A stretch of 64,000 bases of DNA. Origin: CALHRB01 sp964473465 (lineage in GTDB: Bacteria > Bacteroidota > Ignavibacteria > Kapaibacteriales > UBA2268). The stretch covers positions 62,001 through 126,000 of the forward strand of contig CAYYPE010000009.1 in the NCBI GenBank assembly GCA_964473465.1, read 5' to 3'. This document shows positions 47,533-57,279 of this stretch, one piece after another (the stretch's first letter is position 1; every line of letters begins with the position of its first letter). The notes below the pieces were generated by a model. It ran no database searches. It saw only the letters and a program-made list of their open reading frames with translations, and had not been told where the DNA came from. A program made the translations under genes and the position numbers.

Positions 47533-49476
47533 TCAAATCTTCAGAAACTTATATAAGTAGTCCCTAAACCTCACAAAATAAACTCCCGTTGGCAAGCCAG
47601 AAACATCAACTCTTTCACCCTCTCCTTCGGAGAGGGTCGGAGCGAGGTTGATTATACATTCACCGAGTGTGTTGTAAATCCTGACAGCCCCATCAACCAC
47701 ACCCTTAAGGGTGTGGTTAACACCGGATATTTCAATGAAATCCGAAGCTGGATTAGGTTTAATGGAAAAATTTCTTTCTTCTATATCCTTAACATCAACT
47801 GATAAAGCACATCCTGCAATTTCCATGGCTTTTTCTAAGATTTCATCTCTGCCATCTCTAATGCCTTCGGGTGTGGGGTAAACGATACTATCGGGAACAA
47901 TCCCTATTCTTTGCGTTTCAGTTCCATCAGGATAGAATATTCCCAAAGTAGTAAAACCGGCGGCTATATCCTTGGTTAGCCTGAATCTTGTTACATTGCC
48001 ATCTGCTCCTGCTGTCTGATTTCCTACAACTACCGAACCAACCATTCCCCTTAGTGCCATACAACAATATTCAGCATGGCTTTGGGTTTGCTGATTGCAT
48101 AAAATAATTACTTTACCTTTGTAGTAGTCTTGGTTTCCGGCAATTCCTGTGTAAGAATAACTCCAACTGTGGGTTCCCGGGTAATATACATCCGGGATTG
48201 TGAATTTGACAAAGTTATAACTACTTGGATATATTTTATTTGCAATATAAGATATTACGCTTTCAGAAGGATAATACCTTAAATCAAATATGATTGCTTT
48301 GCTTGTTTTTAGTTCACTATACATTTGATCTACATTAGCTATCTTCATTATTCCCATATTGACATATCCGATATTACAATCCAACTTTTTCCACTCAATC
48401 CCAATTAATGTATCAATAACATGATGATCCAAGAACCACTGGTCGTATTTGTATTTACGCTCAAATGAATCTGATTGGAGAATTCCTTCTTTGTCTCTGA
48501 ATTTAATATTCATTTTCGAACTGCTGTCACCCATTACCAAATAAAGAGCCAAAAACCTGTTGAAAACATTTGGATTCCCTGCTGAGATATAGTTCTTTAA
48601 GCTGTCTCTCCATTGCTGAACGGTCAGTCCATCAACTTCCTCGGTAACATCACCTCTGGAAATTTCAGGATAATCGGATTTTTTAACTACAATATCATTT
48701 TTTGAAGGGTTAAGGATTAATCTAGGTCGAAAATATGCACTTCTTATGAAATAATGGTCGCTGCCGGTTAATCCCTCAACATGAGCATCAGCTAAATCAG
48801 ATGCCATATTTTTAAAAACTTTGAAGAACGAAACATAATCCTTAGCTTCAGCTATTTTTAAAATACTGTTATAAAGAGTGCTGTCCCATGGTTTATCGAG
48901 TATATAATTATAGGGATTGAAATAATTTATAATATTCCAATACTTAAAAATTGCCAACAATCTTGTGTATTCATCAGGAAAATCGAGATAAAAATCGCTA
49001 TCAACGCATGGGTCATCATGAGGAAACTCAAGCCAACCCTTATTTGAATTACCACTTTTTTCAACCCAGCAATTATTGCTTAACTTTTTAAAATTACTCT
49101 TGATTGAATCAAGCTTTGATGAAATATCAGCACGGAAAACAGGATCCCTGATCCAATTTAGATTTCTGTTTCTTTTCAATTCAACTGGCAATGTGTCGGG
49201 TATTCCGGGTACTCTTCCAATATTTCCAGCAGAAATAATTATGGAATCTATTAAGTCATTGAATTCATGATTTGTCTGAGAATACTTAATTAAAGGTAGT
49301 CTTTTCAGCAGAACTTTGTCCCAGTCAACTAAACATGCTGCAACTCGAGGATGATTATACTTGATAAAACCCCAAACCTTACAGGTGTAATATAGTTTCC
49401 AGTGATAAGGTTCATTTTGAGCAAAAATTGATGTGCTGCAAATAAATAATAGAGAAATAAGAAGTAGTTTTTTCAT
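47533..49476 (-). CDS. S41 (C-terminal processing/tail-specific-like) peptidase with T9SS domain
   Basis: Secreted serine peptidase-like protein of 647 residues. Signal peptide (MKKLLLISLLFICSTSIFA) with AAAGGA upstream, so 49476 is preferred to 49515. The catalytic region VIILCNQQTQSHAEYCC holds the expected Ser (about residue 464), then GNQTAGADGNVTRF and GIVPDSIVYPTPEG as in C-terminal S41 domains. The C-terminal ~75 residues form a type A T9SS signal starting IKPNPASDFIEI. Two palindromic DNA insertions lie in frame within that domain. Probably cell-surface or released. Confidence 0.88.
   Translation of the reverse strand: MKKLLLISLLFICSTSIFAQNEPYHWKLYYTCKVWGFIKYNHPRVAACLVDWDKVLLKRLPLIKYSQTNHEFNDLIDSIIISAGNIGRVPGIPDTLPVELKRNRNLNWIRDPVFRADISSKLDSIKSNFKKLSNNCWVEKSGNSNKGWLEFPHDDPCVDSDFYLDFPDEYTRLLAIFKYWNIINYFNPYNYILDKPWDSTLYNSILKIAEAKDYVSFFKVFKNMASDLADAHVEGLTGSDHYFIRSAYFRPRLILNPSKNDIVVKKSDYPEISRGDVTEEVDGLTVQQWRDSLKNYISAGNPNVFNRFLALYLVMGDSSSKMNIKFRDKEGILQSDSFERKYKYDQWFLDHHVIDTLIGIEWKKLDCNIGYVNMGIMKIANVDQMYSELKTSKAIIFDLRYYPSESVISYIANKIYPSSYNFVKFTIPDVYYPGTHSWSYSYTGIAGNQDYYKGKVIILCNQQTQSHAEYCCMALRGMVGSVVVGNQTAGADGNVTRFRLTKDIAAGFTTLGIFYPDGTETQRIGIVPDSIVYPTPEGIRDGRDEILEKAMEIAGCALSVDVKDIEERNFSIKPNPASDFIEISGVNHTLKGVVDGAVRIYNTLGECIINLAPTLSEGEGERVDVSGLPTGVYFVRFRDYLYKFLKI
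47617..47637. repeat. Palindromic insertion in S41 coding sequence (second)
   Basis: ACCCTCTCC and GGAGAGGGT with loop TTC form a perfect 9-base stem inside the T9SS domain, coding PTLSEGEG on the minus strand. The surrounding motif resembles widespread intergenic palindromes. Confidence 0.75.
47695..47718. repeat. Perfect 24-base palindrome in S41 coding sequence (first)
   Basis: AACCACACCCTT followed directly by its reverse complement. It codes NHTLKGVV in frame, between the first and second strands of the T9SS domain, where the other cargo proteins have different and variable sequence. Confidence 0.9.
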
Positions 49477-49543
49477 TTTTTTCCTTTGAAATAAAAATAT
49501 ATTCAATTCCTTCAAATAATTTTATTGGTCAGAAATATTATAA

Positions 49544-49569
49544 ACCCCTGCGGAGTTAACCACAGGGGT
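49544..49569 (-). terminator. Terminator downstream of the repeat-rich T9SS gene
   Basis: In the minus-strand transcript ACCCCTGTGG pairs with CCGCAGGGGT (one U-G pair, which is a mismatch on the plus strand) around a 6-base loop. It lies between the 49611 gene and the S41 gene, so it probably ends the former. Confidence 0.65.
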
Positions 49570-49610
49570 GATTATACCTCTCAAACACTTCCAATTAGGC
49601 ACACAAAATA

Positions 49611-50996
49611 CTATTTCTTAATGATAGCTTTTGTTTGATTTCCAACTTTAACTAAATAAAAACCGGCAGGAAGATTGTTAATATTAATTCTAAAGCTTGG
49701 ATTTAATGGGTTGAGGAGTGAAGTATGAACACACTCACCAAGCAAATTGAAAATACTTAGGTTAATAACCGCCTCGCCCATTATTATTTTGGTGTCAAAT
49801 CCACTTATCTCAAAATAATTAGATGCAGGGTTTGGGTATAAATGGATTTTGTTAAGGTTAGATATATCATCTACTCCGGTTGCATTTTTCCAATGTACCT
49901 CAATTTTGTAACCGGAAAATCTGTAAAAACTATCAAAATAATCACGAAATCCCAATCCATAACCATCCGCTTCCTCCCAGGCTCCAAACACCCAATCATA
50001 TTTATTGATTTCAGACAGATTTCCATTAGCATCATAAGTATTCTGGTATTTATACCAATTTTCCCATTCTCCATTTACAAACTGTTCTCCGATTGTACTA
50101 AGTTCTTTTCCATTCTCATAATAACTAACAATATATCTTTCAACCGGAACCCAATCGTTATTAATCCATTCCTCATAAAAATATGAAAGATATTTTCCAT
50201 TTTCATCAAATATTTCTGTTGTTCTGTAATTAGGAACCCATTGATCGTTTTGCCATTCCTCATAAGTATTAACACTTTGATTACCCCATTCATCATATCC
50301 ATAGATATATCGGTAGATATTCAGCCATTGTTCATTTTTCCATTGTTCACCTGTATATTTAATATTTTGATTTAATTTATTATATTCATAAGTTCCTTTT
50401 CCATAATTAACCCATTGTGCATTCAACCATTGCTGAGAAATCTGTTCAGTCAAATTGCCACTTTGGTCGTAATTATAACTGTAAAGTGCCGTATTAACCC
50501 ATTCATTGTTAGTCCACTTCTCAGCTAAAGTTTTTATCCTTTGGTCATTTTCAGAAAATGTAGTTGTGTTCCTTGTAAAATCTAACCATTCATTTTTAAC
50601 CCACTTTTGGCTAAGATTACCGGAATTAAGTTTTTTCTCATTCCAGAAATAAGTAGTTTTTGTTGAGTTAACCCATTCATTGTTCTGCCAGACTTGTGTT
50701 AAAATAAAATTGTAATACCCCTTTTCGAAAGCATCATAAATTGTTTTACTAACATTTACCCAGTTATCATTCTCCAATTTTTGAAATTGGACAGATAACC
50801 TGTCGCCTTCATCATTGATTACATAAATTGTTTTAGTTGTTCCACTTTGTTTGGAGTATGCTACAACATTGTCAAGAATCCAATCGCTTCCGGAAACTTC
50901 TAATTTCTTGGGAGTAACTGGATTATCAAAATCCTGTGAAAAAATAGAATTGGAAAATAAAAAGCAAAAAATAATACAGCTTAAAAAAGTTTTCAT
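49611..50996 (-). CDS. Tryptophan-rich repeat protein with T9SS sorting domain
   Basis: Function unknown; 461 residues. Signal peptide (MKTFLSCIIFCFLFSNSIFS) then about ten ~31-residue repeats whose core is (Q/E)xWxNxxWVN followed by an aromatic/Tyr-Asp strand, e.g. EKWTNNEWVN, EQWKNEQWLN and EEWQNDQWVP. These resemble YD-type beta-structural repeats. The C-terminus is a T9SS type A domain (LYPNPASNYFEISG ... IIKK). Repeats and surface export suggest an adhesin or carbohydrate-binding role, unproven. Confidence 0.75.
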   Translation of the reverse strand: MKTFLSCIIFCFLFSNSIFSQDFDNPVTPKKLEVSGSDWILDNVVAYSKQSGTTKTIYVINDEGDRLSVQFQKLENDNWVNVSKTIYDAFEKGYYNFILTQVWQNNEWVNSTKTTYFWNEKKLNSGNLSQKWVKNEWLDFTRNTTTFSENDQRIKTLAEKWTNNEWVNTALYSYNYDQSGNLTEQISQQWLNAQWVNYGKGTYEYNKLNQNIKYTGEQWKNEQWLNIYRYIYGYDEWGNQSVNTYEEWQNDQWVPNYRTTEIFDENGKYLSYFYEEWINNDWVPVERYIVSYYENGKELSTIGEQFVNGEWENWYKYQNTYDANGNLSEINKYDWVFGAWEEADGYGLGFRDYFDSFYRFSGYKIEVHWKNATGVDDISNLNKIHLYPNPASNYFEISGFDTKIIMGEAVINLSIFNLLGECVHTSLLNPLNPSFRININNLPAGFYLVKVGNQTKAIIKK

Positions 50997-51033
50997 AATA
51001 TCTCCTATTGTTTAAAAAATTATTGAGACATCC

Positions 51034-51063
51034 TGGGCTCTGCATGATTCGATGCAAAGCCCA
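51034..51063 (-). terminator. Hairpin terminator downstream of M43 gene
   Basis: TGGGCT with AGCCCA and inner GCAT with ATGC, loop GATTCG; on the minus strand the stem precedes TCAATAATTTTTT, so it is a weak-to-moderate terminator for the M43 gene. Confidence 0.6.
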
Positions 51064-51074
51064 TTTATAATTAT

Positions 51075-54068
51075 TTACCTAATTATAAGTAACTTAATAA
51101 CTTGTGTGAAATTACCTGATTTAAAAATGCAGAAATAAATACCAGATTCAAGTTCTGAAACATCAAAATCAATTTGATACCCTCCGCTTTGTTTTTCCCC
51201 ATTAATTAATTCTCTCACTGTCCTACCAAACAAATCCGTGATTTTCAGTTCGATTTGCTCTGTTTGAACCAGCTGAATTTCGATTCTGGTTGCCGAACTG
51301 AATGGGTTTGGATATACAATCATAGAGTTTCTATCGAATTCAAGCTCTCCTGATTCAAATTCCTCAACATAAAATTTTCCGGTTGGTGATGTTTTGAATT
51401 TAAATGTTGATGACCATGGGCTTTCCAAATTTTGACCAACAGCCTTCACATGCCAATAATAATTAGTATTTTTAGCTAGGTTTGTTATTATTTGTGAAGT
51501 ACCATAAATTGGTGTTACTGAAATACTTTGGTCGAAATTAGATGAAGTAGAAAATTCTGCAGTGTAGTATATCGCTCCTGAGACCGGATTCCAAACTAAT
51601 GTCGGATTAGTTGTAACCTTAGATGCATTGTTGGCAGGTGAAACGAGAGTTGGAGCCGGTAGATTTTCGCTTTCTGTCGTGAAGCTCCAAACCGAGGACC
51701 ATACACTGAGGGTTTCACCATTGACTGCTTGAACTTTCCATGAATAAGTAGTATTATAACTTAATCCTGTTAAATTGATTGTTGTTCCAGTCGTTGTTGT
51801 TTGAATAGGTTGATTCCCGGAAATATAATATTCAATATTATAACCTGATGCACCCGAGACAGCATTCCAGCTTAAAGCAGGATTTATTGAAAAATTAGTT
51901 GCTCCATTTATAGGTGCTACAAGCGTTGGTGTGGCTAAAGATACTGATTCTGTTGTAAAAGTAAAAATCTCTGACCAAGAGCTAAAGTAAGTTGAAACAG
52001 CTGATTCTGCTATGGATGCCCTTACCCGCCAATAATAAGTTTTATTAGCATTCAAACCGCTAACATAAGCAGTATTGATCGAAGTGATAACTCCACCTGC
52101 GATTGTTTGAAAATTGTCTGTTGAATATTGCATCATATAATATGTTGCATTCGTCATTGGTGCCCAAGAAAATGTTGGGTTTAAGATTATTCCCGAAGAC
52201 TCATTTGCAGGAGATGAAAGTTGGGGAATAATGTTGCTTATGGAAGAAGCTGTTACAAAATATTCATACGACCACATACTAAACGCATTGCTATTTATAG
52301 CTCTAACCCTCCATTGGTAATAAGTTCTCATTGATAAATTACTAACTTCAGCATAAGTATTAGCGGTTGTGATTTGAGTATAGTTAATAAAATTGTCGGT
52401 GGAATATTGCAAAATATAAGATGTTGCTCCCTGAACCGGTTCCCATGAAAATACTATATTAACCGGTATGTTTCCTGCTCGTGGTGGATAATTAAGAGTT
52501 GGTTTTTCTAATGTTGGATTCAGGGTTGAAAAAGTCCTTTGTGACCAAGAACCGGAGTAAGAGGGATTGCATCCTTTTACTCTCCAATAGTATATCTTAT
52601 TATATTCCAAACCAATTACATTGTAGCTTGTTGTCGTTATCTTTACTTGATTAAATGTTTGAAAATTCTCATACTGCGATATTTGTAGAATATATGAAGT
52701 TGCATTTGTTGCATTACTCCAGCTTAAAGTTTGGCTGATTTCTATATCTGAGGCATTGTTAGCCGGTGAGATAAGATTAACACTGCCAATTGAAGATGAG
52801 TAGTCCTGATTAGGTGTTTTGAACGTTTTAATGTCTGAAAATGGGCTGTAACAATCTCCATTAACAGTCTGAACTTGGTATTCATAACTTGTGTTTTTTG
52901 ATAAACCTGTTAACTGTTTAAAATTTGATGTCGTCGAAGTGTTAGTCCAGGTATTTGAGCCGGATTTTCTGTATCTGACATTATACAAGTCAGCATCAAT
53001 CATAGCTGTCCATTCAATTGTAGCAGTTGTTTTGCTAGCAAATGATAATACAAATAAATTTGGAGTTTCACAATTTGTTGGTTGGATATAAGCATCAGAT
53101 TTGCTTAATGACCATAATGGACTACTTGAGTTAGCAAAACATGCTTGCATTCTTTCTGCCTGTCCCGGAGTGAAATTTGATAAGCAGACATCAGTAGAAT
53201 AATCCATGAAGTTCATATACATTATACCAGGGGTATTATTTGAACAATCATCAGTAACTTTTCCACCCCAGGTATAATAGGTAGGATAAGCTTGATTTGG
53301 TGTGTCTTCGACATAGTCAGTACCTGTACAAGCCCCATTATCATCGGCCCAAATATGCCTTAGATTAAAACAATGACCAATTTCATGCGTAGTGGTTGCT
53401 CCTAAATTTCGGTACCTGCCATCGTCATAAGTTCCAAAGCAGGAACTATGGATAACAACTCCGAAGGTAGAATTGACTCCTGTTCCGGGAAATTGTGCGT
53501 AACCTGCATATCTAAGAATTGGGCATACCCATATATTAAAATATCTTGTTGGATCCCAAGCATCCAGACCACCTTTTAAATAATATTTCATATCATTATT
53601 AGGTTCGAAAAATGGGACATAGGACTGCCTTCTCTCTATTCCGCTAGTTGAGCTTCCATCCGAAGCTTTTTTTGCTAATTCGAATTGAATGCCTGTACTA
53701 GATTTAAGATATGAAGCAAAAACACCCATTGGATTTGTGTTAGCACCGGCAAAATCATTATTGGTGATTTGTAATTGCTCGGCAACAGTCGCATCAGATA
53801 TATTTTCTTGTTCGTTATAGTAAATAATATGCACAACAACAGGAATAGTTATGTTGGTCATAAGTTTATCCTGTTTTTCATAAAGGTTTTGTTTAATCCA
53901 TTGCTGAACCTGATATTCGAACTCCTGAAATTGTTTTTCAAGTCCGGGATTATCCTTAAATTGCTTTTTTAAGTATTCCATTGTCCCGCATTCCAAATCT
54001 GATAGTTGGGAATATGCTGTGCTTAATAAAATAGAAAAAATAACTAAAAGCCATAAAGACTTTTTCAT
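51075..54068 (-). CDS. M43 (pappalysin/cytophagalysin) metallopeptidase with six FN3-like domains and T9SS signal
   Basis: Secreted zinc peptidase of 997 residues. Signal peptide (MKKSLWLLVIFSILLSTAYS), start at 54068 with AAAGGA upstream; the frame runs on to 54260, but the extension is not coding-like. Propeptide, then the metzincin HEIGHCFNLRH (His228, Glu229, His232, His238), followed by the Met-turn region (YMNFMDYS). Six fibronectin-III-like domains of ~85-95 residues follow (about 345-910), each ending in YYWRV/FTT-like strands, then a T9SS type A domain (IVYPNPFSSATRIEI ... KLLIIR). Probably a surface or extracellular protease for protein substrates. Confidence 0.9.
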   Translation of the reverse strand: MKKSLWLLVIFSILLSTAYSQLSDLECGTMEYLKKQFKDNPGLEKQFQEFEYQVQQWIKQNLYEKQDKLMTNITIPVVVHIIYYNEQENISDATVAEQLQITNNDFAGANTNPMGVFASYLKSSTGIQFELAKKASDGSSTSGIERRQSYVPFFEPNNDMKYYLKGGLDAWDPTRYFNIWVCPILRYAGYAQFPGTGVNSTFGVVIHSSCFGTYDDGRYRNLGATTTHEIGHCFNLRHIWADDNGACTGTDYVEDTPNQAYPTYYTWGGKVTDDCSNNTPGIMYMNFMDYSTDVCLSNFTPGQAERMQACFANSSSPLWSLSKSDAYIQPTNCETPNLFVLSFASKTTATIEWTAMIDADLYNVRYRKSGSNTWTNTSTTSNFKQLTGLSKNTSYEYQVQTVNGDCYSPFSDIKTFKTPNQDYSSSIGSVNLISPANNASDIEISQTLSWSNATNATSYILQISQYENFQTFNQVKITTTSYNVIGLEYNKIYYWRVKGCNPSYSGSWSQRTFSTLNPTLEKPTLNYPPRAGNIPVNIVFSWEPVQGATSYILQYSTDNFINYTQITTANTYAEVSNLSMRTYYQWRVRAINSNAFSMWSYEYFVTASSISNIIPQLSSPANESSGIILNPTFSWAPMTNATYYMMQYSTDNFQTIAGGVITSINTAYVSGLNANKTYYWRVRASIAESAVSTYFSSWSEIFTFTTESVSLATPTLVAPINGATNFSINPALSWNAVSGASGYNIEYYISGNQPIQTTTTGTTINLTGLSYNTTYSWKVQAVNGETLSVWSSVWSFTTESENLPAPTLVSPANNASKVTTNPTLVWNPVSGAIYYTAEFSTSSNFDQSISVTPIYGTSQIITNLAKNTNYYWHVKAVGQNLESPWSSTFKFKTSPTGKFYVEEFESGELEFDRNSMIVYPNPFSSATRIEIQLVQTEQIELKITDLFGRTVRELINGEKQSGGYQIDFDVSELESGIYFCIFKSGNFTQVIKLLIIR

Positions 54069-54867
54069 AATACAATCCTTTCCGAAAAATGAAGAAAAAA
54101 TTATTTTAAATTGTTTTATCTTAAATAAGATTTGCTTAATTAGGAAAACTAAGTGTGTTTTATTACAATAGGTTATAGAACTAGAATAAATATTTCTAAT
54201 TATGTTTGGAACATAAATAATTATGTGTTTTGGATTGAAATTTCCTGAGCTAGTTTCCAAATTTAAAAAAACATCTTATATTTAAGATTTCTTTATTCTG
54301 TGATTTATTTTCGAGAATCACAGATTTATTTTATATTTATATTTTTTTAAATGTTAAGAAACTCTTTTTTTTTAAAAGGTTAATAAATATTAACCTGCTC
54401 AGTTTTTTTTATTAAAGATAGTATTTTGTTATTATAAAATTCATTCTATCAAATCCCAATCAGTAACTTAGATTTAAATTATATTAAAACAAAATAATTT
54501 TTTTTAAAAAATTTTTTTTTTGAATTTAACTAATACTTTGATATAAATATTAAATTAGATAGGCAGGTATTAACTAACTCAGTAATTCTATATACAATTT
54601 GAACATTTTAAATTTTTGGGAAAAAAAGGAAAATATTAAAAATATTATAAATTTCATAAAACTAAATTTTAATTATCTAAGGATTCAGAAAAAAGAAATA
54701 ATTGTCCTCAATAATACAATAATATCTTTTACTAAAATGATCCTTTTAGTTATTTAGAGGGTGAGATCTTGAACCAGAGTCTCTTGCTAATTTTTGTTAT
54801 CTTAAAGAATAGAATTTTCTTATTTTTGAAGTGAATATATTAATTTTTTCATATTTAGATATGTTTT
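54069..54867. other. 800-base AT-rich intergenic region
   Basis: Separates the minus-strand protease cluster from the plus-strand regulatory module. It contains long A/T runs (e.g. around 54495-54525) and no supported gene, palindrome or RNA. The transcription start of the 54868 operon probably lies near its end. Confidence 0.5.
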
Positions 54868-55773
54868 ATGAAAACTATTTTAGTTATATGTTTTTTAATG
54901 ATTTATCTTTCAGCTTGCGTTGAAGATAAAATTAAATTCGTAAATATCAATTTCGAAATCAGAGATGAAAACATATCACAAAGTATTACAGAGCCAGATA
55001 AAATTTATAAAGCAGCTATCTCAGCTATGATTTCACCAAAGGAAACATTTATTCACTATCAAAATCTAATAGATTACATTGAGACAAAAATAAATCATAA
55101 AATTGAATTGGTTCAGCGAGAAACATATCAGGAAGTTAACAATCTAATTGAGTCAGGCGAATTAGATTTTGCATTTATTTGCTCAGGTGCATATGTTGAT
55201 CTTTCCTCGAAATCGAAAATAGAGATAATTGCTGTTCCTCAAACTGATGGAAAATGTTTTTATCAGGCTTATATAATTACAAACAAAGAAAGTAAAATAA
55301 AAAAATTTGAAGATTTTAAAGGTAAAATTTTTGCTTATACAGATTTTCTCTCAAACACAGGTAGATTATACGCTTTAAAACGTGTAAAAGAGATAGGCTA
55401 TACTGATGAAAAATTTTTTTCGAATATTATTTACTCCAATGCTCATGATAACTCTATTCAGTTAGTAAATAAAGGCTTAGTGGACGGAGCAACTGTTGAT
55501 GGGCTTATCTATGAATTTATGAAGCTCAATTCACCTGAATATATAAAAAATACAATCGTGATAGAAAAATCAGAATATTATGGAATTCCACCAATTGTTG
55601 CAAAGTCTGATAAAAGAACATTGATTGACTCTCTCAGGAATGTATTAATGAATATGGACAAAGATGAAACTGGAAAAAAAATTTTACACAAACTAATGAT
55701 AGATAAATTTGTTTCAGGAGTAGATTCTTCATACAATTCAATCAGAAAAATCCATAGTTTGGTATTTAAATGA
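54868..55773 (+). CDS. PhnD-like substrate-binding lipoprotein, likely sensor input
   Basis: A 301-residue periplasmic binding protein of the phosphate/phosphite/phosphonate (PhnD/SsuA) type. Lipobox YLSAC (Cys about 17). The hinge signature appears in SGELDFAFICSGAYVDL and GLVDGATVDGL. Instead of a transporter, it is followed by a histidine kinase (ATGA overlap) and an NtrC-type regulator. In known systems for arsenite oxidase (AioXSR, ArxXSR) an analogous PhnD-like protein binds the oxyanion and signals to the kinase, so it is probably the ligand sensor of the downstream molybdoenzyme operon. Ligand unproven. Confidence 0.75.
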   Translation: MKTILVICFLMIYLSACVEDKIKFVNINFEIRDENISQSITEPDKIYKAAISAMISPKETFIHYQNLIDYIETKINHKIELVQRETYQEVNNLIESGELDFAFICSGAYVDLSSKSKIEIIAVPQTDGKCFYQAYIITNKESKIKKFEDFKGKIFAYTDFLSNTGRLYALKRVKEIGYTDEKFFSNIIYSNAHDNSIQLVNKGLVDGATVDGLIYEFMKLNSPEYIKNTIVIEKSEYYGIPPIVAKSDKRTLIDSLRNVLMNMDKDETGKKILHKLMIDKFVSGVDSSYNSIRKIHSLVFK

Positions 55774-57275
55774 AAAAATTATACCTGCCTATCTTCTGGA
55801 AACTTTTTATTGCTATTGTGATTACAGTAGCAGTGTTTGCTTTCCTTAATATTATTTTTGTATGGAACAAAGTATTTCAAACAATGGAGTCTGAAATATC
55901 TAAAAGAGGCATAAACATTGCAAAAAATTTAGCTAATCAATCAATATATTATTTGCTTTATAAGGATTTATCAACACTTCAAATATTAGTAGAAAACTCA
56001 AAAAACAGTGATCCAATGATTGTTTATAGTTTTATTGTTGATAACAGTGATAAAGTTCTTGCACATACTTTTGATGATGGTTTTCCCAAAGATCTACTGA
56101 ATGCCAATCAAATCATGGGAAACGACTCATTGTCCATTATAGGTATTCATGCCACAAATTTCATTTCGAAAAATATCAAAGATATTAACGTCCCAATCCT
56201 TAATGGAAAATTAGGCTATGTCAGAATGGGGCTTAATTATGATTCAGTATGGCTGGATTTAAAGGATTCTTTGATAACATTTATTTTTATTTTCATAATT
56301 TTTACAATCTTAGGTATATCTGGTGCTTTTTTGTTTGCCAAACTGATTTCTCATCCAATTAAAAAAGTTAAACTTGCCACAGAATCACTTGATATGACTA
56401 ATATTGACAGCAAAAATATTATACCAATATCACAAATAAGAAATAAATTGAAAACCCCACTTAAAATACAGGTCAATGATGAAATTGATGATTTGATTGA
56501 AAAATTTGATGAAATGATTTTAAGGTTAGAAAAAACATATCAAAAACTTATTTCAACACAACATGCAATGAATCAGTCGGAAAAATTGGCATCTATCGGA
56601 ACTCTTGTTGCGGGTATAGCCCATGAAATAAACAATCCGCTTTCGGGTTTGCAAAGCTGCTTGAGGAGAATGTCAGAAAAACCAGATAATATATCTCAGA
56701 ATCTTAAGTATTTAGCACTTATGAATGATTCCACCTCGAAAATTCAGTCTGTAGTGAATGGTCTTTTAGATTTTACTCGAGTATCAAACAGTAATAAAAC
56801 TAAACAAGATATTTCAGTTCTTTTAGATAATTCAATCAAATTAATTCAATATCGAAAGTCATTTAAAGAGGTAACAATTATAAAAAAATATGAGAGGGAA
56901 CAATACTTCACTTTATGTAATAAGAATCAGATTGAACAAGTTTTTTTTAATTTATTAAAAAATTCAATAGACGCAATTGAAGAAAAATATAAAGTTAACG
57001 AAAATTATGAAGGAAGGATTATAATTTCAGTAAATAAATCAGATTTACATATCACTGTTGAAATTAAAGACAATGGTATTGGCATTCAAAAAAAAGATAT
57101 TCTTAAAGTATTCGACCCTTTCTATACAACAAAAGATGTTGGTAAAGGTACTGGATTAGGTTGCTCAATCTCATATAGCATCATTAAGGAACACAATGGA
57201 GAAATGGAAATTGAATCTGAGTATCTGGAATGGACAAAAGTTAATTTAAAATTTATTAAATATTCAAATGAGTAA
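55770..57275 (+). CDS. Sensor histidine kinase
   Basis: A 501-residue membrane kinase. TM1 (residues ~8-28), a periplasmic Cache-like domain, TM2 (~168-192), a HAMP-like linker, a HisKA helix with AGIAHEINNPLSG (phospho-acceptor His285) and a HATPase_c domain with NLLKNSID, DNGIGI and GKGTGLGCS. All catalytic boxes look intact. Overlaps the PhnD-like gene by 4 bases and is followed 4 bases later by the response regulator. The binding protein probably docks on the periplasmic domain. Confidence 0.92.
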   Translation: MKKLYLPIFWKLFIAIVITVAVFAFLNIIFVWNKVFQTMESEISKRGINIAKNLANQSIYYLLYKDLSTLQILVENSKNSDPMIVYSFIVDNSDKVLAHTFDDGFPKDLLNANQIMGNDSLSIIGIHATNFISKNIKDINVPILNGKLGYVRMGLNYDSVWLDLKDSLITFIFIFIIFTILGISGAFLFAKLISHPIKKVKLATESLDMTNIDSKNIIPISQIRNKLKTPLKIQVNDEIDDLIEKFDEMILRLEKTYQKLISTQHAMNQSEKLASIGTLVAGIAHEINNPLSGLQSCLRRMSEKPDNISQNLKYLALMNDSTSKIQSVVNGLLDFTRVSNSNKTKQDISVLLDNSIKLIQYRKSFKEVTIIKKYEREQYFTLCNKNQIEQVFFNLLKNSIDAIEEKYKVNENYEGRIIISVNKSDLHITVEIKDNGIGIQKKDILKVFDPFYTTKDVGKGTGLGCSISYSIIKEHNGEMEIESEYLEWTKVNLKFIKYSNE

Positions 57276-57279
57276 TTAA

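Noticed and set aside
54069..54260. 64-residue extension of the M43 peptidase
   Set aside because: The signal peptide begins at 54068 with its own ribosome site; the extension is not coding-like.
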